From Asterochloris sp. CNOR1 (lineage: Eukaryota; Chlorophyta; Trebouxiophyceae; Trebouxiales; Trebouxiaceae), in assembly GCA_963969365.1 (NCBI GenBank), contig OZ017763.1, positions 1,116,001-1,180,000 on the forward strand: a stretch of DNA of 64,000 bases. The letters run 5' to 3'. The translations under genes were made by a program, and so were the position numbers. Of the stretch, positions 15,001 through 27,000 are shown piece by piece. Each line of letters begins with the position of its first letter. Positions within the stretch are counted from its first letter, which is position 1. The notes under the pieces are model-generated. The model saw nothing but the letters and a program-made list of their open reading frames with translations, was not told the origin of the DNA and ran no database searches.

Positions 15001-18000
15001 CTGGGAAGCATCCTGCACAGCAGGCACCAACACTGTGGGATGACTGTTGGGCACGTGGGCCCTGAGGACTCGAAACAGCGCGGGCTCTGAGCAGCTGCAG
15101 CATTTTGAGGCGTTTTTCATTGGTGGGCAGCGCTTGTTTGAGAGGTAAACTGAAGCTGAGGCAGCTCTGAGGGTGCACAGCGAGTGCTGTCCATACAGGG
15201 GCCAGCAGCAGCATCTGGCAAGCAACCTGAATGGAGATGAGGACGCCATCACTGGGTGCCATTCTCGAGGCACATGCAGCAAGCCTTCAAGCAGCAGACA
15301 GATCCAAGCAGTGCGAGGAAGGGCCAACCACTCTTGTGAAACTCAGCCCTGAAGACCTTGGCCTTGGCCACAAGCAAGCACCTGTGACATACACTTAGGT
15401 TCAAGCAGCATCAGAGGGTGAATGCTCACCTCAGAGAGTTTCCTGAGCACCTCTGCCATGGACATCTTGGCCTTGGCTGCAGCGCTGTCGCCCCGTGCCT
15501 GAAGCGCTGCAGCATCTGCGGATGCCCTCTGCGCCTTGGCTGCTGACTCTGCAGCTTCCTTCTGCTGTACCAGCACAGCTGCATCTGCCTGCACCATAGT
15601 CATACACTTTGATAAGACTGGAGCTGTCCACTGCTGACACCTATGTGTGAGGTCAGCTTTTCCAAACATTGCTTGTTGCTGACAGGCAAGGCCAAGCGCG
15701 ATTTAGAACAGATTGCAGCCAGCTGCACATGTCAATGCAGTTGACAGTTGTGTCAATGTGCTGACCTGCTCAGCCTGCTGCCTTGCCAGGTCCACCTGCT
15801 GCAGCAGAGCCTTGGCTTCTGCAGCTGCAATCTCAGCCTCTGCCAGCTGGCGACTAGCCTCCTCCTGATGCTTGGCCAACTCCTGAGCATTGGTCACCTG
15901 TCAGCAGCACAACACTATTGATGCAGATGTGTCAACCTTTGCACTGTGGCAGACATCTTGGCCTCTGCCAGGTGCTCGACCACCTTTTGAGAGAGGTTCA
16001 TTGGTCAGCAGCTGAGCACTCTCGACTGCCATGAGTAACACCCGATGCCGCTGGTTGCTGCGCTGCTGCTGCCTTCAATACTGGACATGGTGCCATCACT
16101 CGATCAGCGTGTCTGCATGATGTTGAGCAGCATGCAGAGAACCAGACTATGGCTGTGTGCATGGCCAGCATGCAGCCCCTCAACAACACAGCTTGGCGGA
16201 AGGCAGGGCTGAGGAAGTTATGAGCGTGAACAAGGGTTATTGGTGCTGATGTCATCAGCACCAGCAAAAGCGCAAGCAGCCCAGAGATCCTCATTTGCTG
16301 TCAGCCATGGGGACTGCAGGAGGCAATTTTGATCTGCATCGCCATGCCTTCACACCTGGCGACTGATGCTGCCCAAGCCCTCGAGGCCCACAGGTGAGAG
16401 AGACCTGTCTCGAGGGGTCAGGGTGCCACGCGCCGGCCCGGTCACATGGCTCAGGTCTAGAGCTGCCGCCGTGGAGGCCCGGGCCAGCCTGCTGCTAGCC
16501 CGCCGTGAGGTTTCAGGTGAGGGCAGGAGCGACGCAGCTCGCGGCTTGGAAGCCTGGACCTGCTCCTGGACAGCTGAGGCCGTGATCTGGGCTGCTTCGG
16601 TGGCAGGCGAGGATGGGATTGAGGGCAGCGCCAGAGGGGCTGGAGCTGGGTGACGGGGGCTGGCCCTTGGGCTCTTGGGGGTGGTCATGCCGCTGTGCGA
16701 GGCTCTGCGGGAGGCAGACTCCTCAGCCGCACTTGTCGCAAGCTCCAGCTGCAGCATTGCGCATCAGGCTCAACAACCCTGGTTCACAGATGCTGATGCA
16801 ACTTGATGCTGCTGATTGAATGCAGCAGCTGCCTGTTGGTGGAATGCAGCAGCTGCCTGTTGGCTTCAGGAGCACTTAGCTACAGGCTTTGGGGGGTGCA
16901 TTGCATGCTGCAGCAACTCAGGACAAGCCTGAAAGAGCCATCTGGTCTGGACATGTTAAGCTGCACTTTGCTACTATTGAGCTCTTGAGCAGGGGTTCAA
17001 AGAGACCCACCTGCTTGTCGATATCATCTGTGAGACTCTTGCCCTTTTGCAGGATCCGTCTGAACTTAGCAGCTGCTGTGAGGACAGTTGCTGTAGCCTT
17101 GACCTGTATTGCAGCAGCCTTGTGCCTCTCTGCAGCCTCAGCAGCGGCAGCAGCTGCCTTCTCTGCCTCATCCGCTGCCCTCTGCCGGTTCTCGGCAGCC
17201 ATACTCTTCCTGCGCGTACCGCACGCCACCTGAGCAGTCTACTTGGTGACTTGGGAATGCTATGTACGCAGCATCATGTGCCATTCTGCGACGCTACCCA
17301 GAGCAAGGCGACAGCTTGCATTGCAACCCAAGTAGGCCCAAGACATACTGATCTGCCAGCGCAAGTTGAAGCGCTGCAGCCTGGCATGTTGCACCTGCAA
17401 TGATCTGCTAATGAGGGGATGTCCCAACCCAACAATGTGGGAGACGCGCAGCATGTGCATAGTCTGGTAACCGCAGGCCAGCTCAGTGATGCTGGAGGCT
17501 GCATGGTGCTGATTGGCAGGCACCTGCTGTGCTCTGCCAATGCAGAGGATGCCTTGCGCTCCAAAGCACGGGCAAGTGCAGTGACCTCCTGGGCCTCACT
17601 GTGCTTGCCCTGCTGCCTGAGGCGCTCAGCCCTCTGCTCAGTGGCTTTTGCCTGCAGAGCATCCGCGAGTGTCAATCACTGCTTGCAGTTGCAGTGCGTG
17701 CCCAGCTGCTCAAGGTATTGAGCATCAATCTATTGACGGAATCTGCAGGCAGAGTCATCCTTCAATTTGCGCGCTGTCAGGAGGTGCTGTGGTTTACCCC
17801 TCTCCCCAAGAATCTCAGCCTGTTGTACTTTAGCACATGCATGCAAGCACACCTGCAGCAAGAGCACTGTCCTGCTGGGGTTGACTACTGCCCTGGAAGA
17901 AACTATCTGGTTCCGGATGCTGCTAAGGGGCCCTGATGGGCTGGGGCACATGCATACCACTCTTGCCATGGGCCTGCGGGGCCCAACGCTGTGCAGCAGG

Positions 18001-21000
18001 TAGATTGCAAGAGGGCACACAGGGTACCTGTGGGACAGTCTCTGGATCTGCAGAGTACTGGGTTGTGAAATAATCGCTCTCTGTGAAGCTTGCTCTGTGA
18101 CATAGCTCACAACACAGTATCGACCTTACCTCAGCCTTTGCCTGCATGGCAGCAATGTTGACTGCAGCAGCCTCTGCCTGCAGCATCTTGATGGCGACTG
18201 TTGCAGCTGCAGCATCGTGGCGGTGCAGCTTAGACTCTGCTGATGCCATCAAAGCCTTCTGCAGCAGCAGCGCAGACTGCTGCACCTGGGCAGCATCTGC
18301 CTCAGCTTGGTGCGCCTCCCCCTCTGCCACTTGCATCTGCAGCCAGCAGCTGGCCATTGGAGGCAGGCTTGGGCAAGCTGACATGGAAATTGATCGCACC
18401 CTCAGATGATGCAGTACGCAGCCTGCTGTGGGCTGCCCGTGCAACTTGCGTCTGCACTTGCAGTAGGCATGCTCACAAGCTGGCAGGGCACTTACAGAAG
18501 ACGGTCTGGTCATGAAGGCAAGCGTGCCTTTTGCTGCTCTCATTGCAAGCTGCAGCCAGGCACGACAGCCCCTGGCAAACACTATAACGTCGACTTGTAT
18601 GCTGCAGGAGGGAGATGTCAACCTTGAGGTTCAGGTCCCTACACCTGCTGATAACAGCAGCTGCGCAAGACATACGCCACTGCTGTTGACCCATGCGTCA
18701 GCTACCCACAGCTAATGGCAATAGCTACCAACCAGACATAAGCAAGCAAATTTGGGAAGCATAGTCTGGATGTTTCCAGATGAATGAGAGACATGCCTCC
18801 GTAGCCTTTGCGGCAGCAGCATTTGTTGCAGCATCCTCAGAAGCTGCGACGTGTGCTGCATGGTCCCGGACTTGGTCTGCTGACTGCTGGGCAGCTGCAG
18901 CCTCATTCACATGTTTGGCAGCCTTCAACCTGCATATCGTGAAGCCATTAGCACCTGGGCTTGTTTGCGAGAATCAGCTGATGATGCTAGCAAACATAGC
19001 ATTGGGCCCTCCCAGCTGCACAGAGAGCACCACCACCTACAGACAATGGCTGCCTTACTTGCAGCTTGCTGTCTTGTTAGCCAAAGCTGCAATATGCATC
19101 TGGGAAAAGGCATCCAGCAGGGCGCATCATGTGATTCCGGCTGCGCAGGAGACTGGCACACCATGGCGTAAGGTGTCCACCAGACGACATGAGCCCACAC
19201 GTAAGCAGCCTGCTGTCTACGTCCTAATTTACTTTGGCAAACAAGGCCCACTGTCCTGTGCATGCTGATTTTGACAGCAGGCAGGCCAATGTAGAATCAT
19301 CTCACCGAAATACATGAGCCTCAAGGTCAGCAGCCTGCTGCTCCAGCTCATGCAGCTGCTTACGGCAGATCTCAGCTGCCGCCATCTTCTCGTCGCACTC
19401 AGCAGACGCTGCAGCAGCGCGCCCCATAGCCACCTGTGCTCTTGACTGGGCCTGCAACAGGGCACAACAGCAGGCAAGCCTATCAACAGGCAAGCCTATG
19501 GCATCTTCAGCCTGCTGGAGACTGAGGATGCATGGGCATGTACAGGGTTTACAGGAAGCAGGCTCATCGTATGCAAGCCTGCTGGCTCCTGCGCTTGTCA
19601 CACTTGCAACATGAAGCTGCCTGTGGGGATAGGACTTGACCTCATTCCACCAGCACAAGTACAGGTGCCACGAGGCCCTATGTTGCTATGCTTGCCAGCT
19701 CATAGGCGTGCACGCTGCTCAGGAACTCGTCCAGCATGGCAGCATCTGCTGCGGCCTGTTCAGCTGTCTGTGCCAGGGCCGCTGCCTGAGCCTGCTTCTG
19801 GGCAGCTGCAATGTGGGCAGTTGTTGCGCGCTGCATAATGGCCTGCAGCACAGCACACTGCCTCAAGCCAGCAGCACTATATTGTCATCCAGGTCGAGAT
19901 GGCATGGAGCGCAAGCTGCATGAGGCGTCGCATAGCCACTCCTCTGACAGTTTATTGGCACAGCCCCAGCAGCATGTGCAGATACATGGAGAACTTGGCA
20001 GCCAGATCATGGCAGTTGCCAGCAGGCAGTGTGTGGAGAGGCAAGGCCACCACTACACGCAAAGACTGAACTACAGCAACTGACTCAGGCTACATGCACC
20101 CTGACCCCTGATTTCTAATCCTAACCTCCAGCTTGTCCTGCAGCGCAACTGCAGCAGCATCTGCCTCAACAGCTGCTGCCTCACGCCCCTCATCGCTCAG
20201 CTGCTGTGCCTCTTTACGCAGCTGGGTGACCTCCTGCTGCATCTGATTCACGTGGGCCGTCAGGCTCTGGGCAGGCTGCATCGCTGCTGCGGCTGCCTCT
20301 GCAGCTGCCTTGGCATGCTGGCTGTGCTGAGCTGCAGCTGCGGCAGCTGCAGAACTCTGGCGGAGGGCCTTTAACCTCTCAAGGTGCCTGCATTATTGGT
20401 CAAGTTCAGCTGCTCCAAGAAAATCACCTTCTGTGTCAGGATAGTTCGCTGCCACATGCTCCGTGCAACAGCTTGGATTACAAGCCTCATGGTCAACAGC
20501 AGCTTGAGCCCACCTGGACGCAACAGCCACATCTGGTACCAGAGTCACTGCCCAGTCCTGGTGCTGCTGCAGGGCTTCCAGCCACTTCAGGCGGGTCATC
20601 ACCATTGCCTTTGCCGGGCTGCTGGTTAGCCTGGCAAGCTCTGCTCGAAGGACAGCGCACTGCTGCAGGTGCATTGCACGCATCTGCACACCAAAAGAGA
20701 CCCTTCTCCCTATGAAGGCAGCAGCAAGAATAATACAAGCAAGCAGGGCATGCTGTCCACATGCAAGCCGAGCTTAGGTTTGCAACAGGCCAGAAATGTT
20801 ATGTTCAGCCCGCCAGGTTGGGTCATGCACACAGGTAATGCTGCACAAGCATGACTTGCAATAATGTCAAGTAACAGGCAGTGACTTACCTCCTCAGCCT
20901 GAGCTGTCAGCTCGCCATGAGCAGCCTCCGTCTGTGCTTGCTGCTGACGCTGCTCCAACTCCTTTGCGCGGGCAGCATTTGCCGCAAGCTGCTTCTGAGC

Positions 21001-24000
21001 CTGCAGACAAACCTCACAGGTCAACGATGCTGATCACTCAGCATGAGAAGGCTGGCAGCAGTGACAGCACTTGCCCTATTGCAACGAATTCAAGCTTTGC
21101 AAAGACAGGGTGCAGCCTTGCTTGGGAGGTGGAGGGGCCCTACAGGAGGAAGCTCGCTACAGGCGAAGGCAGTAGGGAGCAGGTACTGCATGAGGCTTGC
21201 AGCTGCTGACATCTTTGATGTTGGGGGCATACCGTCTCTGCCTTGGCTACCAGCAGCTCCAGCTGCCCAGGCTGAGACCTGTCCGCCGCAGCCACAGCAG
21301 CATCTGCATTGTTTGCAGCTGTGACATGAACAGAAGTCACAGACTGCAGCTGCTGCTGCTGCCTTGCCAACGCGGACGCCTTGCGCTTGGCCTGGGAAGC
21401 CAGCCGCGCTGCTGCACTGGCTGCCAACATCTGCTGCTGCATTGCCTGCGCATGCAGTTAAGCACATCAGCACATGGACGCACAGCGCTGACCTCAAGCA
21501 TGCCGGCACCGGTAGGCACAGCTTAGTCCTCTGGGTTGGCTCCAAATTGAATCCATGCAGCAGTTTGCCTGTCCCCAGGCGCCTCGTATGTATACAACCA
21601 CATGCGTGAAGCCGCATGTGATAAAGGAAACAGTACAAAAGAAGAGAATGATTGCTGAGTGACTGCCTGCCCACTTGTCTCTGGGCAGTGCTAGATGTGA
21701 ATCTGTCCCTTCCTCAACCCAAGGCTCACCTGCATGCGGTCAGCAGCCTCCTGCGCTTGCTCCTGGGCCTGCCGGGCCTGCTGGACCCTCTCAGCATGCT
21801 CCATCGCCTGCTCTCGTGCCTTGGCTGCGTCCTTTGCATTGGTGGCAGCCTGTAACAGAGCAGAATCTCTGCAGCATAGAGAGACTCTGAGATGGGCTGC
21901 CGGCGATACCATGACATATCATGCAGGGCTACTTCAGATTAGCTTTTTGGGTCCCTCTGCATATCAGTTGCTGGTGCAGCAGGACCAGCATGTGCTTAGA
22001 TTCGTACAGCAATCAGGTGGCCACAGCAATCTGGTGCTGCAGGATACAGCCAGCTGTACCTGCCGCCGCCACCTGTTGGCTGAAGCTGCCAGAGCAGCAG
22101 CCTCTTGTACCTTGCCCTCCGCCTGGAGCCCCGTCATGGTTGCATCAAGCTGCTCTGCCTGCACGGTGAGACATGCGCTTGTCCTTGCAATGAAGCAGAC
22201 GCAGACCTCCACAAGCAACAACTGCAGCAAGCAGGCAGGAAGATCAGCGCAGTCCTGGTCAATCAATGGGCCCTGCAAGTCTTGAGATCCAGACAGTGAC
22301 TGGGAGGTCGGCACTACCGCATCGGGCAAGGCAGATTGGAGGAAGTGGGCAGTGAGATGCCCTGGTGTACTCTGCACTGGCTCACCAGCTCAGTTCAGGC
22401 AGCCTCAGCGACTTGGCAAGCTGCAACAGACACTCACGCAGGGATGCCCTGGGCAGGCACCAGAAGTCTCAGGCTGCTCAGCAGCAAGCTTCGACCAGCC
22501 TCATGGGGGCTGCAGCACATGTCTGTACCTGCTCAGCAGCAGAGGCCCAGGCAGCCTCATGAGACTTGGCAGCTGCCTCAGCAGCCTGGAGAGCACGCAC
22601 AGCAGCAGCAGCCTCAGCCTGCCCTTCATCAGCAGCCACAACAAGGGCAGCTGCCTCCCTGCAGGTACATGAACACATCTCAGAGGCAGCTCTGAGCCTG
22701 AAGCCCAAACCCAACGCTCCTCAAGCTATCACCGATGTGATTGCTGACATAACACAGGTTTGTGCAGGAGGCAGTCTCGTCAGCAACCATGAGAAGAGCA
22801 GCCACGTCTTTGCAGACACATGGACACCTCTGACGGGGCTGCCTTGGACCTGATGCACAAGCTCCTTGTTCAACGAGCTGTCCCTGGAAGACCGCATACA
22901 GGCTTGTGCCGGCGCTCTCATCACCCTTCACAACAAAATCGACAGCCTTCCTGCATTCCTGTGGGCACATCTGCAAATGGACTTATGCAAGACTTCAGGC
23001 ATTGTCAATGTAGATTCATAATCCACTAGCATGCCCAGTGCACATACAGCTGTGGTATGCAGCCCATTCTCAGGTTCAGCCAGTTTGGCCTGAGAAGGCA
23101 CTTTGCATATTGTGCTGCCCTCATCAAGCTGCCCATAGCTTGGGCTGCAATCTCTTGCAGGCCGTTCACCTCAGCTGGCGTGCCAGGGCCTCTGCCTCAT
23201 CCGCAGCCCCAGCAGCTTCCCTTTCCAGACAGGCTGCCTTAGCAAGGGCCTGCATGGGTCCAACGCCAAGCGTCATTCCCTGGTCAAAGAGCAATATACT
23301 GGCAGGTGTCACATCAGCAGCTGCTCATCTTCCAGTCCACTTGCTATCGGCAGATAATGTCCACAGCTGCCAGGCTACACAGCCCACTGCTGCGCTGCAG
23401 CAAGCGGATCACAGAAAGCAGCAGGGACTTCCTGCAGTATCCCCCCTTTTGCTTCCCCTCCCCGCCTGAGCATGCGCCTACTGCATGACCTGTCATCCAC
23501 AGCAAGCACTACACAGCCTGCCTGCCCTCACCTGTTGCTGCAGTGCGGCGTCAGCAGCAGCCCTGTGCACAGCTTGTGCAGCCAGGGCCGCCTGCTGTTG
23601 GAGCTCCTGCGCGTCATTGGCTGCAGCCTCAGCAGCTGCCATGTCCCCAGCAGCCTCATAGTTGTGGCAACGGTGGGCTGCTGCCTCGGCCTTGGCTGCC
23701 AGACAATCAGCCTCCTGCCGCTTGGCCTCCCTCAGGGTTTCTGCCTACAGTGAAGGCATGTTGTCACAATCTGGTTCTGAGAGGCTCGCTCATGTGTCAC
23801 ATATAGGGCCTCACTTTTTGCGGCTGCAGTGGGTTGCTGCCTTGGCCGCCCTGTCAGCGAAGGCCTTGAGGCTTTGAGCCTTTACAGAGCAGATCTGCTC
23901 CTTGTCAATGCAATCCTTAGGGCCAGGCTGGCTAACAAAGATGTTGTAGACGAAGGCAACATGCATACACACTGCACAGAAGGAGAGTGAGCTGCAACAC

Positions 24001-27000
24001 ACCTGGTGAGCCTTGGCAGCAGCTTCCTGCGTCTTCAGGTGCCACTGCCGGGCATCTGCCCTGATCCTGATGGCAGCATGCACCTGCGCCTGCCGCTGCT
24101 GGGCCAGCTGCACATTCTGCTGCAGCAACGAGGCCTTGTCAGCCTGCTGTGCCGCTGCCAGCTTGGTGGCATGGGCGTCCTGCTGGGCAGCCTCTGCCTG
24201 TGCTGCTGCCAGGGCTGCAGCCTCTGCCAGCCTGCACTCAAGTAGTGTCCCTCCATGAGAGAGAGATGAGCAGTGCTGTGCGCTGCAACATAAGGGTGGC
24301 TAAGCTACCTCAACGTCTGTGTATCATCAAGCACAACTCAGCCGATCTGGAGATTGGAGCTGCTCAACATCTCAGCCAGGCCGTGCAATTGCATGACAAA
24401 TCCCAGATCGGCTGGTGCTTTGGAGTCAATTGCTTTGGGAGCTTGCATGCTCCTCTGGCACTGCTGAGGGGGACATTGGTTGCAAAGTGCCACCTGTTGG
24501 CCCGCTCAGCCAGGGCAGCAGCAGTCTCTGCATCACCACGGTGCCTGGTCTGAGCCTCCTTGGCTTTGGCTGCCTCAGCCTGTGAGCGTGTAGCTGCATC
24601 AGCAGCTGAGGCTGCCCTGCGTGCAGCTTGCTGCGCCTCTTCCCCTGCCTACAGGCCAGCAGCATACCCAGTGAGTGCCAACAACAAGCTCTAGGCGTGC
24701 AGCAAGCCCTGCCTTCAGTTCACTGCAAGAGGCAAAAGTCACCGGCCTGTGTTGCCTTTTGTGCACAGAACACAAGCAGTCAGCAGCAAACAGATTCCCC
24801 CGCACAGTGGCTGCTGCCTATCTGATCCAGCACCAGCCCCATTGGTTCTGCAGCAGGCATGCCCAGTTGCACAGCGCCTTTCTCAACATTGTCTTCGCGC
24901 CTTCCTGAAGGCTTTCTCTTGTCTGCCAAACCCCAGACACCAACGGCAGGCATTCAAGCGCCTGCACAGTGCCTTCTGACCCCACGCCACGAGTGCCTGT
25001 GCCGGCCAGACCCCAAACACTAGCTGTGAATGGTTGCAGAGCGCCCCGCGCACAGCACTGCAGACCTTAACATCAGCTGCAGGCGTGCTCAGTACCTGCA
25101 CAGCGCCTTGCTCAGCCCGCTCTAACTGCTCCTGGAGCTCTGAGGCCAGGTTGAGATCCTTCTGGCCCTCCTTCAGCCACTGGGCATGGCCCTGGGCCAG
25201 TGCAGCCTCAGCACCAAGCGCCTGCAGGATATAACCCCATTTGAATTCTGTTGATCCACCCTCCAATAGATCACAGCTGCTGTCTGATTCGACGCTGCTA
25301 TGCCATGCAGCGAGGAATCTGCTTCACAGCACGCATGACATAAATACTTGCAGTTCCCTGCTGTTAAACATTAGCCTTGCTCATAGTTTACTGAAGTCCG
25401 CCTCTGACTACATCAGCATCAACCTTTACATTCGTCAACTCCATGCTTGAAGGTGTGTTCCCACTCCAATCACACCCACATGAAGAAAAAGCAAGATGGT
25501 TTGCTGGAAGGCATGCACGATGAGGGTGCACAGCGCAGCTCGATGCCGGAGGGCAGCCATAACGCACCTCGGCAGCACCCTGCTGCTCCTCTGCAGCCTG
25601 CACAGCCTGCTCAGCCTCCACAGTGGCCTCAGTGGCAGCCTGCTCCAATGCCTGTGCCTCAGCAGCGCATGCAGCTGCGCCCTCAGCATCCCCTGTCTCA
25701 TGCAAGGCTGCCAGGCGCTGCTGCATCGCCTCAGACTGTCTTGTTGCAGCCTCAGCAGCGCGCTGCAGCTTGCCAGCCTGCAGCGCAAGCGGTTGCTCGG
25801 TGATTGGAAGCCCTTGATGCCCATGCGACCTTCCTATACTAAAGCTGAAGGATTTATGCAGTGAATTGGGCTTGTTTGGGTCTGGGGAGCCACTTGAGTA
25901 GCCAGACATGTCGTGATGCATCAAGCGGCCAGATACAGCAGTTGCAGTCAAGGCATTGGCCCCCCACACCTCCTGAACTGAATGCCGAGCAGCTTGGTCA
26001 AGCTGGGCATGCTCCTGCTGCAGCTGCTGAGCCTCCATGGCAGCAGCTGCAGCCTCGCGTTGCTGCCTGACGACCAGCTCCAGCCGCTCTGCAGACTGGT
26101 GGGCAGCCTCAGCAGAGGCCGTGGCTGTGTCTATGTCGGCAGCAGCAGCGTCAGCAGCCTCCTGTGCAGCCTCTGCTTCCTTGGCTGCATCCGCAGCTTG
26201 TCGCTGCCACCTGCAGGGCCAGGGCTGTGTGCTGTTGAGCTCAGGTGGCACTGATTGCGCATTACAAGAGCTTCTGCAGGAACATGCCAAAGATCTGCTG
26301 TTCTGAGGTCACTCCAAGCATGCAGAGAAGACGGATGTGGCACCAAGAAGAGAGGGTGCACTGCTGCCTGCTGGCGGGTCCTGACATGCAGCTGCAGGGC
26401 AGCTTGAGAGGGACTGCCCGCCACAAAGCATGCTCTAAAGGCTGACACAATAGTGCTCCTGCAGGATGCTGACCTGTCAGCTTGCACAGCAGCAGCGGCC
26501 GCATCTGCTAGGCGGCCCTGTGCCTCCATCTGCTGCAGCTGGCGCTCTGCAGCAGCTGCCTGCTCAGCTGCGTTTTCTGCTGCTGCAGCCTTGTCTCTGG
26601 CCAGGGCCTCCCGCTGCTCAGCCTGCACAGACCCAAGTCCTGCGCAGCAGTGTGCTGGACACAGGGCGTCCTTAATGCAGTGCATTTGACGGCCATTGTG
26701 TGCAGACACACTTGATGGTGATGGTCGGCGCAGGTCACAGAGCACATTGTGGTGTCCCAATGCTTGCAGACACAAGGCCATGTTTAGCCAAGCAGCAGCG
26801 CAGCTTTCAGCCAAAGCACCCTGCTGCCTTGATTAATTCAGGACAGCTTGTCGACCAGTTGCCTGACATCTGGCAGCCTGTGTGGCTGTGCTCATCCCTC
26901 TCACCAGCCTGCGGGCATCTGCAGCGCGCTTCTGCCAGGCGGCAGCTGAGCTCTTGACCTCGCCAGCACGCTGCAGCTGCTGGATCATGCTGCTCAGCTG

